Assembly (NCBI GenBank): GCA_030588275.1
Contig: JAUUYJ010000070.1
Span: 1 to 10,091, forward strand
Source: Candidatus Zixiibacteriota bacterium
GTDB taxonomy: Bacteria; Zixibacteria; MSB-5A5; GN15; JAAZOE01
Reading direction: 5' to 3'
DNA length: 10,091 bases
The notes beneath the pieces were generated by a model. That model saw only the letters and a program-made list of their open reading frames with translations. It had not been told where the DNA came from and made no database searches. The translations under genes and the position numbers were made by a program. Within the stretch, counting starts at the first letter, position 1, and every line of letters begins with the position of its first letter. Positions 1-6,442 of this stretch are shown piece after piece.

Positions 1-700
1 ACAATGTTGCCGGAATATTGGCCGCTTTAAACGGTAGCCGCCCGGTTAACATTTCGTAAAAGACAACCCCGAGGGAAAACAGGTCACCACGATGGTCCGA
101 CTCCTGCCCCTGTCCCGTTTCGGGTGACATATAGCTGACGGTCCCGATGGTCATGCCAACTTTGGTCAGTTGGATATCCTGCTCTGACTTGGCCAGACCA
201 AAGTCAAGAATGCGAACCCGCCGGCTTGGGTCAATTATGATATTGGCCGGTTTTATATCACGATGCGTCAATTTGGATTTGTGGGCCGAAATCAGGCCGT
301 CGCAAATCTGCATCATTATATCAAGGCAGAGATCAATATCGATCTCATGCTTATCAATCATCTCCCGAATTGACGATCCTTCAACATACTCAAGCGCGAT
401 AAAAATCCAGCCATCCGATTCAGCCACCTCATAGACGGTAATAATATTGGGATGATTGATACCGCCAGCCAGCCGCGCCTCACGAAAAAACCGCTCTCTA
501 AAAACGGTATCCACAGAAAGGTTGGGGCTTAGAAATTTAAGGGCGATTTGGCGATTGAGCGAATGATCATGCGCTAAATAGACGTCTCCCATCCCGCCCG
601 CTCCCAATTTGCGGATAATCCGGTAATGCGATATCTCAGCCTCCGGGCCAAGGATAACTACCGGTCGGGTCGGATCATCATTTTCTATATCTTCAGACAT
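1..700 (-). CDS. Serine/threonine protein kinase, PknB-like (partial, C-terminus beyond left edge)
   Basis: Reading down from ATG at 700, 233 codons are open to the window edge. The eukaryotic-type kinase fold is plain: glycine-rich loop GAGGMGDV (residues 33-40), ATP-anchoring Lys55 in ALKFL, helix-C Glu74 in FREA, hinge LEYVEG, catalytic HRDIKPAN (146-153), metal-binding DFG (166-168), the activation segment ending GTVSYMSPE (186-194) and DLFSLG (206-211). All catalytic residues are present, so it should be an active kinase phosphorylating protein Ser/Thr. AGGGGA at 711-716 lies 10 bases before the start. The roughly 25 residues before the kinase domain are acidic and carry no signal peptide, so the kinase domain is cytoplasmic. 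Bacterial relatives usually carry a transmembrane helix plus PASTA, WD40 or TPR repeats after the kinase domain; that part is not in view, so the sensor or output type is unknown. It diverges from the surface-protein pair at 1049. Confidence 0.96.
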   Translation of the reverse strand, partial: MSEDIENDDPTRPVVILGPEAEISHYRIIRKLGAGGMGDVYLAHDHSLNRQIALKFLSPNLSVDTVFRERFFREARLAGGINHPNIITVYEVAESDGWIFIALEYVEGSSIREMIDKHEIDIDLCLDIMMQICDGLISAHKSKLTHRDIKPANIIIDPSRRVRILDFGLAKSEQDIQLTKVGMTIGTVSYMSPETGQGQESDHRGDLFSLGVVFYEMLTGRLPFKAANIPATL

Positions 701-710
701 TTACCATAAT

Positions 711-716
711 TCCCCT
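711..716 (-). promoter_or_regulatory. Shine-Dalgarno for the kinase gene
   Basis: On the minus strand the sequence reads AGGGGA, 10 bases before the ATG at 700. It supports that start. A second in-frame ATG is not visible close by. Confidence 0.6.
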
Positions 717-730
717 ATGCCAACTATATA

Positions 731-742
731 CGACAATTGTCG
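731..742. repeat. Perfect 12-base palindrome CGACAATTGTCG
   Basis: CGACAATTGTCG equals its own reverse complement. It lies 31 bases upstream of the kinase start codon, in or near its leader, where an operator could block transcription. With no loop it is a protein-binding type of dyad and not a hairpin. No regulator can be assigned. Confidence 0.45.
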
Positions 743-905
743 ATCTAATCTCAAACAAAATTGATTAATCCCCCGTTTACATTTCAGGTTTCATGGGTTT
801 ATTTTGTCCATAATATAGGCTTTCTTTGACCATTTTAAAACAACTTTTGGGCATTACTCAATTAAATATTCAGCTGATTAATCGGAAGGTAGCCATTATT
901 AATAT

Positions 906-931
906 TATGGGCAATCAAATTTTGCCCCATA
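906..931. repeat. Inverted repeat TATGGGCAA / TTGCCCCATA
   Basis: The left arm TATGGGCAA (906-914) and the right arm TTGCCCCATA (922-931) are complementary apart from one extra C, around a 7-base AT-rich spacer. No T-run follows on either strand, so it does not look like a terminator. Its place, about 120 bases before the GTG at 1049, suits an operator or a leader structure for the plus-strand pair. The role is inference. Confidence 0.4.
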
Positions 932-1035
932 GGGGTTTACGGTAATAAAACAGATCAACATTCGTAATTGATTAGTCTGATAAGTAGATCAATTGGCAAA
1001 AAAAATAACATGATGTTAAAAAATAACGATGTTGC

Positions 1036-1041
1036 AGGAGG
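1036..1041 (+). promoter_or_regulatory. Shine-Dalgarno AGGAGG deciding a GTG start
   Basis: A perfect AGGAGG sits 7 bases before GTG at 1049. This outranks the in-frame TTG at 968 and the ATGs at 1011 and 1014, which have no comparable site and would put a charged, polar extension in front of a normal signal peptide. Confidence 0.85.
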
Positions 1042-1048
1042 ATACCAC

Positions 1049-2905
1049 GTGCGCATTTTAAAATTGTTTCTGTTACTCAGTGCGGTTTTGTTGTTCGGGA
1101 GTCAGGTCTTTGGATCGACCCCTGAGATTATAAATTACCAGGGGCGCTTACTTGACGCCGAAGGCCAACCGATTCCTGACGGTAATTACGAAATATCATT
1201 TACAATTTTTGATCAGCCTACCGGCGGAATTTCAAAATGGTCCGAAACTCAATTGACCGTGACTGTAACCGAGGGGTTATTCAATGCTGTCATGGGTTCG
1301 GTCGTGCCTCTTGCAGACAGCGTTTTCAGCGGACAGGATCGGTTTCTGGAAATATCGGTGGCCGGTCAAATCATCTTGCCCCGAACGCAATTCACGTCGG
1401 CCGGTTACGCTCATCGTATCGCAACCGTTGATGGAGCCACCGCGGGAGAGATCACTGGTAAGCTTGAGATTTCACCTACCGATTACTCTGTTCCCGGAAA
1501 CGCCATCGCGGTACAAAACGATGCCGGAGAAACGGTTTTAGAACTATCGGTTGACGAGGTCGGAAACAGCATGATCTCTTTCTACGAGCCGTTAGATGCC
1601 AAGGGATCGGATGCGGCGTTGACCAAATCACTTGATATTGCCGTTAGTGCAACCGGCACCGGAACAATATCTTTCTACGAGCCGCTTGATTCTAAAGATG
1701 GCTTCGCATCCCTGTCAACCGCATTGGAATTATCGGTAAATTCCTTTGGCGTCGGTTCGATTTCATTTTATGAGCCGCTTGATTCCAAAGCAGGTCTGGA
1801 TCATTCCCGAAAAGTCGAAATGACCAGAGCCGGTTTAATCATGTTTGGCGATACCGAAGCTGATACCAGTCTGATTGTCGCCCCCAACGGGGATATCATC
1901 GGTCTGGGTCAGATCACCATGGGGCAAAACAGTTCCAGCGGTGTCCAGACATCGGTCCTCGGATTTGACAATGATGCGGCCGGAGATTCTTCCTCAATTG
2001 GAGGTGGATCGTTCAACGTCACCACCGGAACCAGTTCGACCATTGGTGGTGGTTTCTCAAACAACGCCGGAGGCGACGGTTCGACCATCGGTGGTGGTAG
2101 TGGTAACGACGTTAGCGGAAATTATTCTTCGATTGGTGGCGGGATGGGAAACGTTGCTACCGGAGATTACTCGACGATCCCCGGAGGTCACGATAATTCT
2201 GCTGATGGTGCTCACTCCTATTCAGCTGGACATCGCGCCAAAGCTTTCCATAATGGATCATTTGTATGGGCCGATCAGACCGAGGCCGATTTTGTATCGA
2301 CCGCCGATGACCAATTTTTGATCCGGGCCTCAGGTGGGGTTGGTATTGGGACCGAAACGCCGACCGGACTTTTGGATGTGGTCGGATCAACCGGTGATGG
2401 ATCGGTCAACTTCCCCGATGATGCCATCGCCTCACCCGAAATATTTGACGAGCCGGGCATTAGTGCTAATCGTGACGCATCGGTTGTGACCTTGATTCAG
2501 GGAAGCGCATCGGCTCAGGATGTCATCACGACGACGATTACCATTCCAGCGTCAGGATATATCATGCTGACGGGTGGAGGAATATTTGAGTCGCAGGGAA
2601 CCTCCAAAAGCAACCAGGCATTTGTTCAGATTGACGAAGCGGTCAACGGTGGGCTGGTGACCCCTTTTTATACCGTTGCCGGTTCGGGAGATCATGACTC
2701 CCCCAACACAATTCATTTTTTCTCGGTTGCGACCCAGAGAATATATGTCAAAGATGCTGGCACCTACCAATTCCGCCTCGAAGCGATGGCCAACCCGGCC
2801 AATGGTAGCGGTGCGATTTCAAACATAATCAACCCGTACATCACCGCCACATTTTTCCCAACCGCCTACGGGACGGTGACAATCGGGTCATCTTTCTCAC
2901 GTTAA
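1049..2905 (+). CDS. Secreted modular repeat protein with N-terminal YQG module and YadA-head-like repeats
   Basis: The protein has 618 residues, starting at GTG. Residues 1-23 are a signal peptide (RILK, then a hydrophobic core, cleavage near VFGS). Residues 24 to about 130 form the module marked by INYQGRL, DGNYEISFTIFD and WSETQ, widespread at the N-terminus of exported proteins in FCB bacteria. Residues 164-256 are three 31-residue repeats carrying ISFYEPLD(S/A)K. Residues 315-389 are five 15-residue S(S/T)IGGGxxNxxxG repeats plus a degenerate sixth, resembling the left-handed beta-roll head of YadA-type trimeric adhesins. GGVGIGTETP near residue 430 is the usual linker after such repeats, and a beta-rich C-terminal domain ends in PYITATFFPTAYGTV. 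No sorting signal or membrane anchor was recognised. A secreted or cell-surface adhesin-like structural role is inferred; ligand unknown. The dockerin gene follows 35 bases later, probably co-transcribed. Confidence 0.9.
   Translation: MRILKLFLLLSAVLLFGSQVFGSTPEIINYQGRLLDAEGQPIPDGNYEISFTIFDQPTGGISKWSETQLTVTVTEGLFNAVMGSVVPLADSVFSGQDRFLEISVAGQIILPRTQFTSAGYAHRIATVDGATAGEITGKLEISPTDYSVPGNAIAVQNDAGETVLELSVDEVGNSMISFYEPLDAKGSDAALTKSLDIAVSATGTGTISFYEPLDSKDGFASLSTALELSVNSFGVGSISFYEPLDSKAGLDHSRKVEMTRAGLIMFGDTEADTSLIVAPNGDIIGLGQITMGQNSSSGVQTSVLGFDNDAAGDSSSIGGGSFNVTTGTSSTIGGGFSNNAGGDGSTIGGGSGNDVSGNYSSIGGGMGNVATGDYSTIPGGHDNSADGAHSYSAGHRAKAFHNGSFVWADQTEADFVSTADDQFLIRASGGVGIGTETPTGLLDVVGSTGDGSVNFPDDAIASPEIFDEPGISANRDASVVTLIQGSASAQDVITTTITIPASGYIMLTGGGIFESQGTSKSNQAFVQIDEAVNGGLVTPFYTVAGSGDHDSPNTIHFFSVATQRIYVKDAGTYQFRLEAMANPANGSGAISNIINPYITATFFPTAYGTVTIGSSFSR
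1538..1816 (+). repeat. Three in-frame 93-base (31-residue) tandem repeats
   Basis: The units are 1538-1630, 1631-1723 and 1724-1816. Each encodes a sequence of the form L-x-(L/I)-(S/A)-V...G...ISFYEPLD(S/A)K. The shared core ctttctacga occurs at 1578 and 1671, and its diverged form cattttatga at 1764, giving an exact 93-base period. Only silent or conservative changes occur in the core, while the unit tails have diverged. Confidence 0.9.
1991..2260 (+). repeat. 45-base (15-residue) GGG-type head repeats
   Basis: Five clear units begin at 1991, 2036, 2081, 2126 and 2171 with the pattern S-(S/T)-I-G-G-G-x-x-N-x-x-x-G-x-x; the fifth has IPGG. A sixth, SYSAGHRAKAFHNGS, runs from 2216 to 2260 and is degenerate. 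The period is constant. The pattern resembles YadA head repeats, which form a left-handed parallel beta-roll; trimerisation here is inference. Confidence 0.85.
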
Positions 2906-2921
2906 TGGAGGAAAATATCTG

Positions 2922-2948
2922 ATGGAAAGGATAATGATAAATGGTTAA
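2922..2948 (+). other. Possible 8-codon leader ORF overlapping the dockerin gene start
   Basis: ATG at 2922 opens an 8-codon frame (MERIMING, then TAA) behind GGAGG at 2907-2911, with 10 bases spacing. Its stop overlaps the ATG of the next gene at 2941 in another frame. The Shine-Dalgarno of this mini-frame is at least as good as that of the real gene, so ribosomes ending here could re-initiate at 2941. It may equally be chance. Confidence 0.25.
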
Positions 2949-3585
2949 TAAGATAAAAAAGCGGTTCGGAATAATACCAATCACTGCCGTTCTTATATTA
3001 TGCCTAGTGGTTGTCGGTTCGGCCAAAGAGATCAGCAAGGGCACGCCGGTGATAAAGGGGAATGTGATCAAGGAACCGATTGAAGTTCATATTGCCCCGG
3101 CACCAATTTTGGATATCCAACCAGCGGTGATACAGGTAATTGAGCCAGAAATAAAATTAGATTCGGCCAGCCAAATCTCAAGCGAAGAGACCTTTGTTCC
3201 ACAAATGAATTGGGATGCCTTTTCAAACGGTGGCTCGGTCAATGGCAGTTCAACCGATTATCTCCTTAGTGGCACAATCAACCAATCATCGGTTGGAGTG
3301 GGAAATACCGGAACGCTCCGATTAGATGCCGGATTCTGGCAGGATTTTTCTAATTTGAATGGAACCTGTTGCGACGTCCCGGGTGATGCCAACTCCGATG
3401 CAACCGAGAATATTGGAGATGCTGTATTTCTAATCAGCTATGTTTTTAGAAATGGTGCGGGGCCAAATTGCTATGATGAGGGGGATGCAAACGGGGATTG
3501 CAATGTCAACGTCGCCGATGCGGTGCGAATCATATATTATCATTTTAATGATAATCCGCCCCCAATCTGCGGTTGCACCAAATAA
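2941..3585 (+). CDS. Secreted dockerin type I domain protein
   Basis: The protein has 214 residues. A signal peptide (NKIKKR, hydrophobic stretch, cleavage near VVGSA, residue 28) is followed by a Pro/Ile/Val-rich spacer (about 30-75). Next comes a segment containing SNGGSVNGSS...LSGTINQ...LDAGFWQDF, a pattern common in exported FCB proteins. The C-terminal dockerin (143-212) has two calcium loops with ideal ligand spacing: D149-N151-D153-N157-D160 and D182-N184-D186-N190-D193, each followed by a DAV helix (VFLISYVF, VRIIYYHF). Cysteine pairs at 143/144 and 210/212 bracket the domain. Dockerins bind cohesins in calcium-dependent complexes; no cohesin is seen in this window, and no catalytic domain is attached. 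The start ATG at 2941 follows AAAGGA (2926-2931) by 9 bases. It lies 35 bases after the preceding gene, so they likely share a transcript. Partner and role are unknown. Confidence 0.88.
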   Translation: MVNKIKKRFGIIPITAVLILCLVVVGSAKEISKGTPVIKGNVIKEPIEVHIAPAPILDIQPAVIQVIEPEIKLDSASQISSEETFVPQMNWDAFSNGGSVNGSSTDYLLSGTINQSSVGVGNTGTLRLDAGFWQDFSNLNGTCCDVPGDANSDATENIGDAVFLISYVFRNGAGPNCYDEGDANGDCNVNVADAVRIIYYHFNDNPPPICGCTK

Positions 3586-3610
3586 CGAACCTGCATGTTT
3601 TTGTAGCCAG

Positions 3611-3652
3611 AATAAAAAAGGTCACGGCGTAATTTAAATACTCCGTGACCTT
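3611..3652 (-). terminator. Rho-independent terminator for the 3714-5357 gene
   Basis: GGTCACGG (3620-3627) pairs with CCGTGACC (3643-3650), with two more A-T pairs at the base and a 15-base AT-rich loop. On the minus strand the stem is followed by TTTTTTATT (from 3619 down to 3611), a classic U-tract, about 60 bases after the stop codon at 3714. On the plus strand the stem is followed by only a weak T-containing tail (TTACCAAATT). It may still help stop transcripts from the dockerin gene ending at 3585. Confidence 0.8.
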
Positions 3653-3713
3653 ACCAAATTAATTCCTCATAATTCCTCGACAACAAAAACCGATACGAAT
3701 CAATCAGAAAAAA

Positions 3714-5357
3714 CTATCTTTCCCTTGATTGACTCGTAGCCTTGGCCCTATCTTCCAGAAGCTGTTCACTTCCGACCGCCTGTTCCGGCGAGACATCATA
3801 CTCTTCCCAATGGAGATACTTGCCCAGATCATCGCCAGTTTTATCAAGCTCAACCTGTATCCGATTAGCCTCGGCCCATTTGTCCTGACGGACTCCGGTG
3901 ACCTGCCAGGAAACTTCTACGTTAGGCTTATCGGTCCGAATCACAAACTTACCATTGCTAATCTTCTCACCAATTATTGCCTGAGCGAACTCCCCAATTA
4001 CTGTCAGTTGATACCTGAAATCACGGTTGAGAGCCGAGAAATAATCTGGCATGGACACCGTTGCCTGGCCATTATTGTCGGTGACAATATTTCCATTATA
4101 GATATTCATCATGTCTGGTGATTCGACAAAACTATGCTGAAGATATTTATTCTGAGGATCAAGCGGATGATCTATCTTAAAAGCTCCGCCACCTTTGGCA
4201 AGAAATCCGGTAATGTTGACACCACCACTAAAATAGCCGGCGTAATTAAAATCGCCTCCATAGGCATAGCCATAAATACCGTATGCACTGGCCCCACCAT
4301 AGGCGCTGGCCCGAAAGCCGTAGGAATTACCGGCGGTATTTGCCGCATCCCCGACATACGCTCGGCCACCGTATCTGCTGGCTGTACTGGAGAGATTGTT
4401 ATCAACATAAATAAGATGCGCAAAAATATCTCCAGATCCGGAATTATTATTATCCACAATTGTCAATTGCCCGCGCCTTTCAGCGGCAATATTCCACTCT
4501 CTGGATAAAACCAACACATTCGATGTAAATATCGGTCCTACATGCCCTATCAGAACATTACCTGAATTTGCATAGAGGGCACTATCGCCGATTCTGAAAG
4601 TACCGTCAAACACATTAGTAGCAGAGAAAGTATTCTCAGCATCTAAACGAGCAATGTTCGACGATAGGCGAGCATCAGCCAGAGTGCCGGAAGTCAGATC
4701 TGAGGCGGAAGTCGTTTTGACATGATGCACCGACTGAGCCGAAGAGTGACTGGCCATGTCATCCTGCATAATAACGGTTATGGGCAAACGCCCTTCCTCC
4801 AGAGTTCCAGAAGTTAGATCTGCCGCAGAAGTAGTCTTGACATGATGCACTGATTGACTCCCAGCATGGCTGTTCATTTGCGATTGCTGAACAAAATCCA
4901 GAGAATTGATGCCATCAAGGTTATTCGCATTTCCGGCCTGGTTAGCATAGGAGGCACTATCCGCCCGGAGAGCATGATAGGCAAACGTTACCGAAGTCAT
5001 TTTTGTCCGAGGGGCGATCTCCCCGTCAGTCCCGACCGAGATACCTAACCAGTTTAGAGTGTCGCTGAAGAGATTGTGGGGTAAGAACGGTGTGCCGGAA
5101 CCGAGGTCATAACTAAACAACCCTCCGAGAGTGCTTATGGTCTTGAATCCGCTATTCCACTTTTCATTGGATGGAGAGGTTGCGGAAGGATTGTTCCAGA
5201 TGATGAATTTTACCTGATAAGAGCCATCAGCAACCGGATCGCCGGAGCCATCGGTCAATATCCCTTGATAACTAATTACCTGTGGCACACCGGCAAAGGC
5301 TGTTCCAATAAAAATGATCGTCAGTAACAATGAAATGAGTGTGGTTTTTTGCCACAT
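3714..5357 (-). CDS. Secreted modular protein with N-terminal YQG module and Tyr/Gly-rich region
   Basis: The protein has 547 residues. ATG at 5357 is chosen over an in-frame TTG at 5378 because GAGGAG (5365-5370) lies 7 bases before it and a signal peptide begins there (WQKTT, hydrophobic core, AFA cleavage at 22/23). Residues 23 to about 130 hold the ISYQGIL...DGSYQVKFIIW module, the same type as in the protein at 1049. Two 34-residue copies with SVHHVKTTSA(A/S)DLTSGTL follow in a 40-residue period, then NIARLDAENTF, a Tyr/Gly-rich stretch (about 345-385, YGGASAYGIYGYAYGG), and a conserved C-terminal module with FKIDHPLDPQNKYLQHSFVESP, NRDFRYQLTVIG and VSWQVTGVRQD. The module pattern is common in exported proteins of FCB and planctomycete genomes but has no known activity that I can name. 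Likely secreted or surface-bound. It has its own hairpin terminator. Confidence 0.88.
   Translation of the reverse strand: MWQKTTLISLLLTIIFIGTAFAGVPQVISYQGILTDGSGDPVADGSYQVKFIIWNNPSATSPSNEKWNSGFKTISTLGGLFSYDLGSGTPFLPHNLFSDTLNWLGISVGTDGEIAPRTKMTSVTFAYHALRADSASYANQAGNANNLDGINSLDFVQQSQMNSHAGSQSVHHVKTTSAADLTSGTLEEGRLPITVIMQDDMASHSSAQSVHHVKTTSASDLTSGTLADARLSSNIARLDAENTFSATNVFDGTFRIGDSALYANSGNVLIGHVGPIFTSNVLVLSREWNIAAERRGQLTIVDNNNSGSGDIFAHLIYVDNNLSSTASRYGGRAYVGDAANTAGNSYGFRASAYGGASAYGIYGYAYGGDFNYAGYFSGGVNITGFLAKGGGAFKIDHPLDPQNKYLQHSFVESPDMMNIYNGNIVTDNNGQATVSMPDYFSALNRDFRYQLTVIGEFAQAIIGEKISNGKFVIRTDKPNVEVSWQVTGVRQDKWAEANRIQVELDKTGDDLGKYLHWEEYDVSPEQAVGSEQLLEDRAKATSQSRER
4659..4880 (-). repeat. Two copies of a 34-residue segment, 120-base period
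   Basis: Copy 1 is 4779-4880 and copy 2 is 4659-4760, read on the minus strand, separated by 18 bases so that the period is exactly 120 bases. Both encode SVHHVKTTSA(A/S)DLTSGTL followed by a charged turn ending in RL. The core is nearly identical at the protein level with several silent differences, so the duplication is not very recent. Confidence 0.85.
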
Positions 5358-5364
5358 AGCGTTT

Positions 5365-5370
5365 CTCCTC
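5365..5370 (-). promoter_or_regulatory. Shine-Dalgarno GAGGAG deciding the 5357 start
   Basis: GAGGAG on the minus strand lies 7 bases before ATG at 5357. It falls inside the longer reading from the TTG at 5378, which therefore is unlikely to be the start. Confidence 0.8.
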
Positions 5371-5533
5371 TGAGCCAAATTATGTTTGCATGTTTAAATT
5401 TATTAGAGCCGGGCTCCATTATTTTGATATAGCTTTGGTTGCATTTACCTAGTCTTTGGATAAAAATCGTTTTAGTAGGTACTTTTCCAATATCGGTAAT
5501 AATCAGGATAAATCAAGCCATATATCGTTATAA

Positions 5534-5539
5534 ATTATA
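5534..5539 (-). promoter_or_regulatory. Possible -10 element TATAAT
   Basis: A consensus TATAAT on the minus strand lies about 180 bases upstream of the ATG at 5357, in the 278-base gap after the mscS-type gene. No good -35 hexamer is found 16-18 bases upstream (TGTCGT at 17), so this is only a weak candidate. The rest of the gap shows no gene. Confidence 0.2.
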
Positions 5540-5603
5540 ATCTGATAGGCTATGCCACGACACAAACCACGAACGATTCCTGACGTCGAGTATATTACTT
5601 ACT

Positions 5604-5637
5604 AAAAACAGAACTATCTAAATAGATTCTTATAGTT
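5604..5637 (-). terminator. Weak hairpin plus T-run at the end of the mscS-type gene
   Basis: On the minus strand AACTAT (5637-5632) can pair with ATAGTT (5617-5612), followed by CTGTTTTT down to 5604. The stem is only 6 AT-rich pairs and includes bases of the stop codon, so it would be a poor terminator; readthrough into the downstream gene is possible. Confidence 0.3.
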
Positions 5638-6442
5638 ACACCTGTTGGAGATGAACATCTCGCTGAGGAAAAGGTATAGAAACGCCCTGATCATCAAAGG
5701 TTCTCTTAACCTTCTCGGTTACATCAAAATAAACTCCCCAATAATCTTCCACTTTGACATAAGGTCGAACAACAAAATTGACCGAGCTGTCGCCCAACTC
5801 TGAAACGGCAACCATTGACGGTGGATCTTTCAAAACCCTCTCATCATCGGCGATGATCTGTTCCAAAATCTGCTTGGCCTTACTGATATTATCCCCATAA
5901 CCTATACCAAACACCAAATCGACACGAAGGAATCCTTCAGCCGAGTAATTGACGATACTATCGCCGGTAACTTTGCTATTCGGTATTATCACTCGCTTGT
6001 TATCCAAACTCAGGAGTATGGTATTAAAAATATGTACCTCTTTAACACGTCCAAGATGTCCGCCTGCTTCGACCAGATCACCACTCTTGAGCGGACGAAA
6101 AGCAATTAGGAGTACGCCTGAGGCAAAATTTGACAACGAGCCCTGGAGAGCCAGACCAACAGCCAAGCCGGCCGCACCAATGACGGCAATGAATGAAGTT
6201 GTCTGAATTCCAAGGGTACTGAGCGCGGCCAGAACGACAAAGACTAAAAGGGTAATCTTCGTCAGGCTGGTAAAAAATTTGCGCAAAGTTTCATCAACTT
6301 TGAGCTTAATCAAAAGGCGTCTAACAAACGAAGTCATTAGGCCAACAAAAATGCGACCGAAAAGAAGAATCGCCAGAGAACCGATGATTTTCATCCCATA
6401 TAGGGCGCCCCATTCTGTGATTTTTTCCAGTACACCTTCCAT
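5636..6442 (-). CDS. Small-conductance mechanosensitive channel, MscS family
   Basis: The protein has 268 residues, close to the 286 of E. coli MscS. Three hydrophobic helices lie at about 17-40, 60-80 and 83-112. The pore helix GAAGLAVGLALQGSLSNFASGVLL (split here as GAAGLAVGLALQGS at 89-102 and LSNFASGVLL at 103-112) carries the family's Gly/Ala packing pattern; by position G89, G92, A94 and G96 match E. coli G101, G104, A106 and G108, and L93 and L97 match the gate leucines. The cytoplasmic beta domain follows (FRPLKSGDLVEAGG, VIIPNSKV, IVNYS), and the C-terminal alpha/beta part ends with the usual PFPQRDVH. In the inner membrane it would open under tension to release solutes during hypo-osmotic shock. 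AAGGAG (6449-6454) lies 6 bases before the ATG. It stands alone, with gaps of 278 and 228 bases to its neighbours. Confidence 0.96.
   Translation of the reverse strand: MEGVLEKITEWGALYGMKIIGSLAILLFGRIFVGLMTSFVRRLLIKLKVDETLRKFFTSLTKITLLVFVVLAALSTLGIQTTSFIAVIGAAGLAVGLALQGSLSNFASGVLLIAFRPLKSGDLVEAGGHLGRVKEVHIFNTILLSLDNKRVIIPNSKVTGDSIVNYSAEGFLRVDLVFGIGYGDNISKAKQILEQIIADDERVLKDPPSMVAVSELGDSSVNFVVRPYVKVEDYWGVYFDVTEKVKRTFDDQGVSIPFPQRDVHLQQV

Larger units (their letters stand above)
701..1048. other. Divergent AT-rich intergenic region with two dyads
   Basis: This 348-base stretch between the divergent kinase and surface-protein genes must hold both promoters. It is clearly richer in A+T than the flanking genes. 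Two inverted repeats stand out (731-742 and 906-931). No convincing -35/-10 pair with proper spacing and no GG-N10-GC sigma-54 site could be picked by eye on either strand. The reading frame of the downstream gene extends upstream to a TTG at 968, but the AGGAGG-preceded GTG at 1049 and the signal peptide behind it argue that 968-1048 is untranslated leader. Confidence 0.6.

Noticed and set aside
968..1048. Upstream extension of the large secreted protein to a TTG at 968
   Set aside because: There is a perfect AGGAGG seven bases before GTG at 1049 and a normal signal peptide right after it; the extension is polar and would bury the signal peptide.
1875..2321. 148-residue frame inside the large secreted protein
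   Set aside because: It is a frame-shifted reading of the GGG repeats; the low-complexity composition follows from the repeat DNA.
4134..4508. 124-residue plus-strand frame opposite the Tyr/Gly-rich region
   Set aside because: It is the antisense shadow of a repetitive coding stretch, with no ribosome site and no recognisable protein features; the minus-strand protein has clear conserved modules.
5358..5378. Start of the second secreted protein at TTG 5378
   Set aside because: The GAGGAG ribosome site lies inside this extension and is placed correctly for ATG at 5357.
5405..5415. GAGCCGGGCTC as a hairpin before the 5357 start
   Set aside because: The arms leave a one-base centre, so no stable loop is possible, and no T-run follows.
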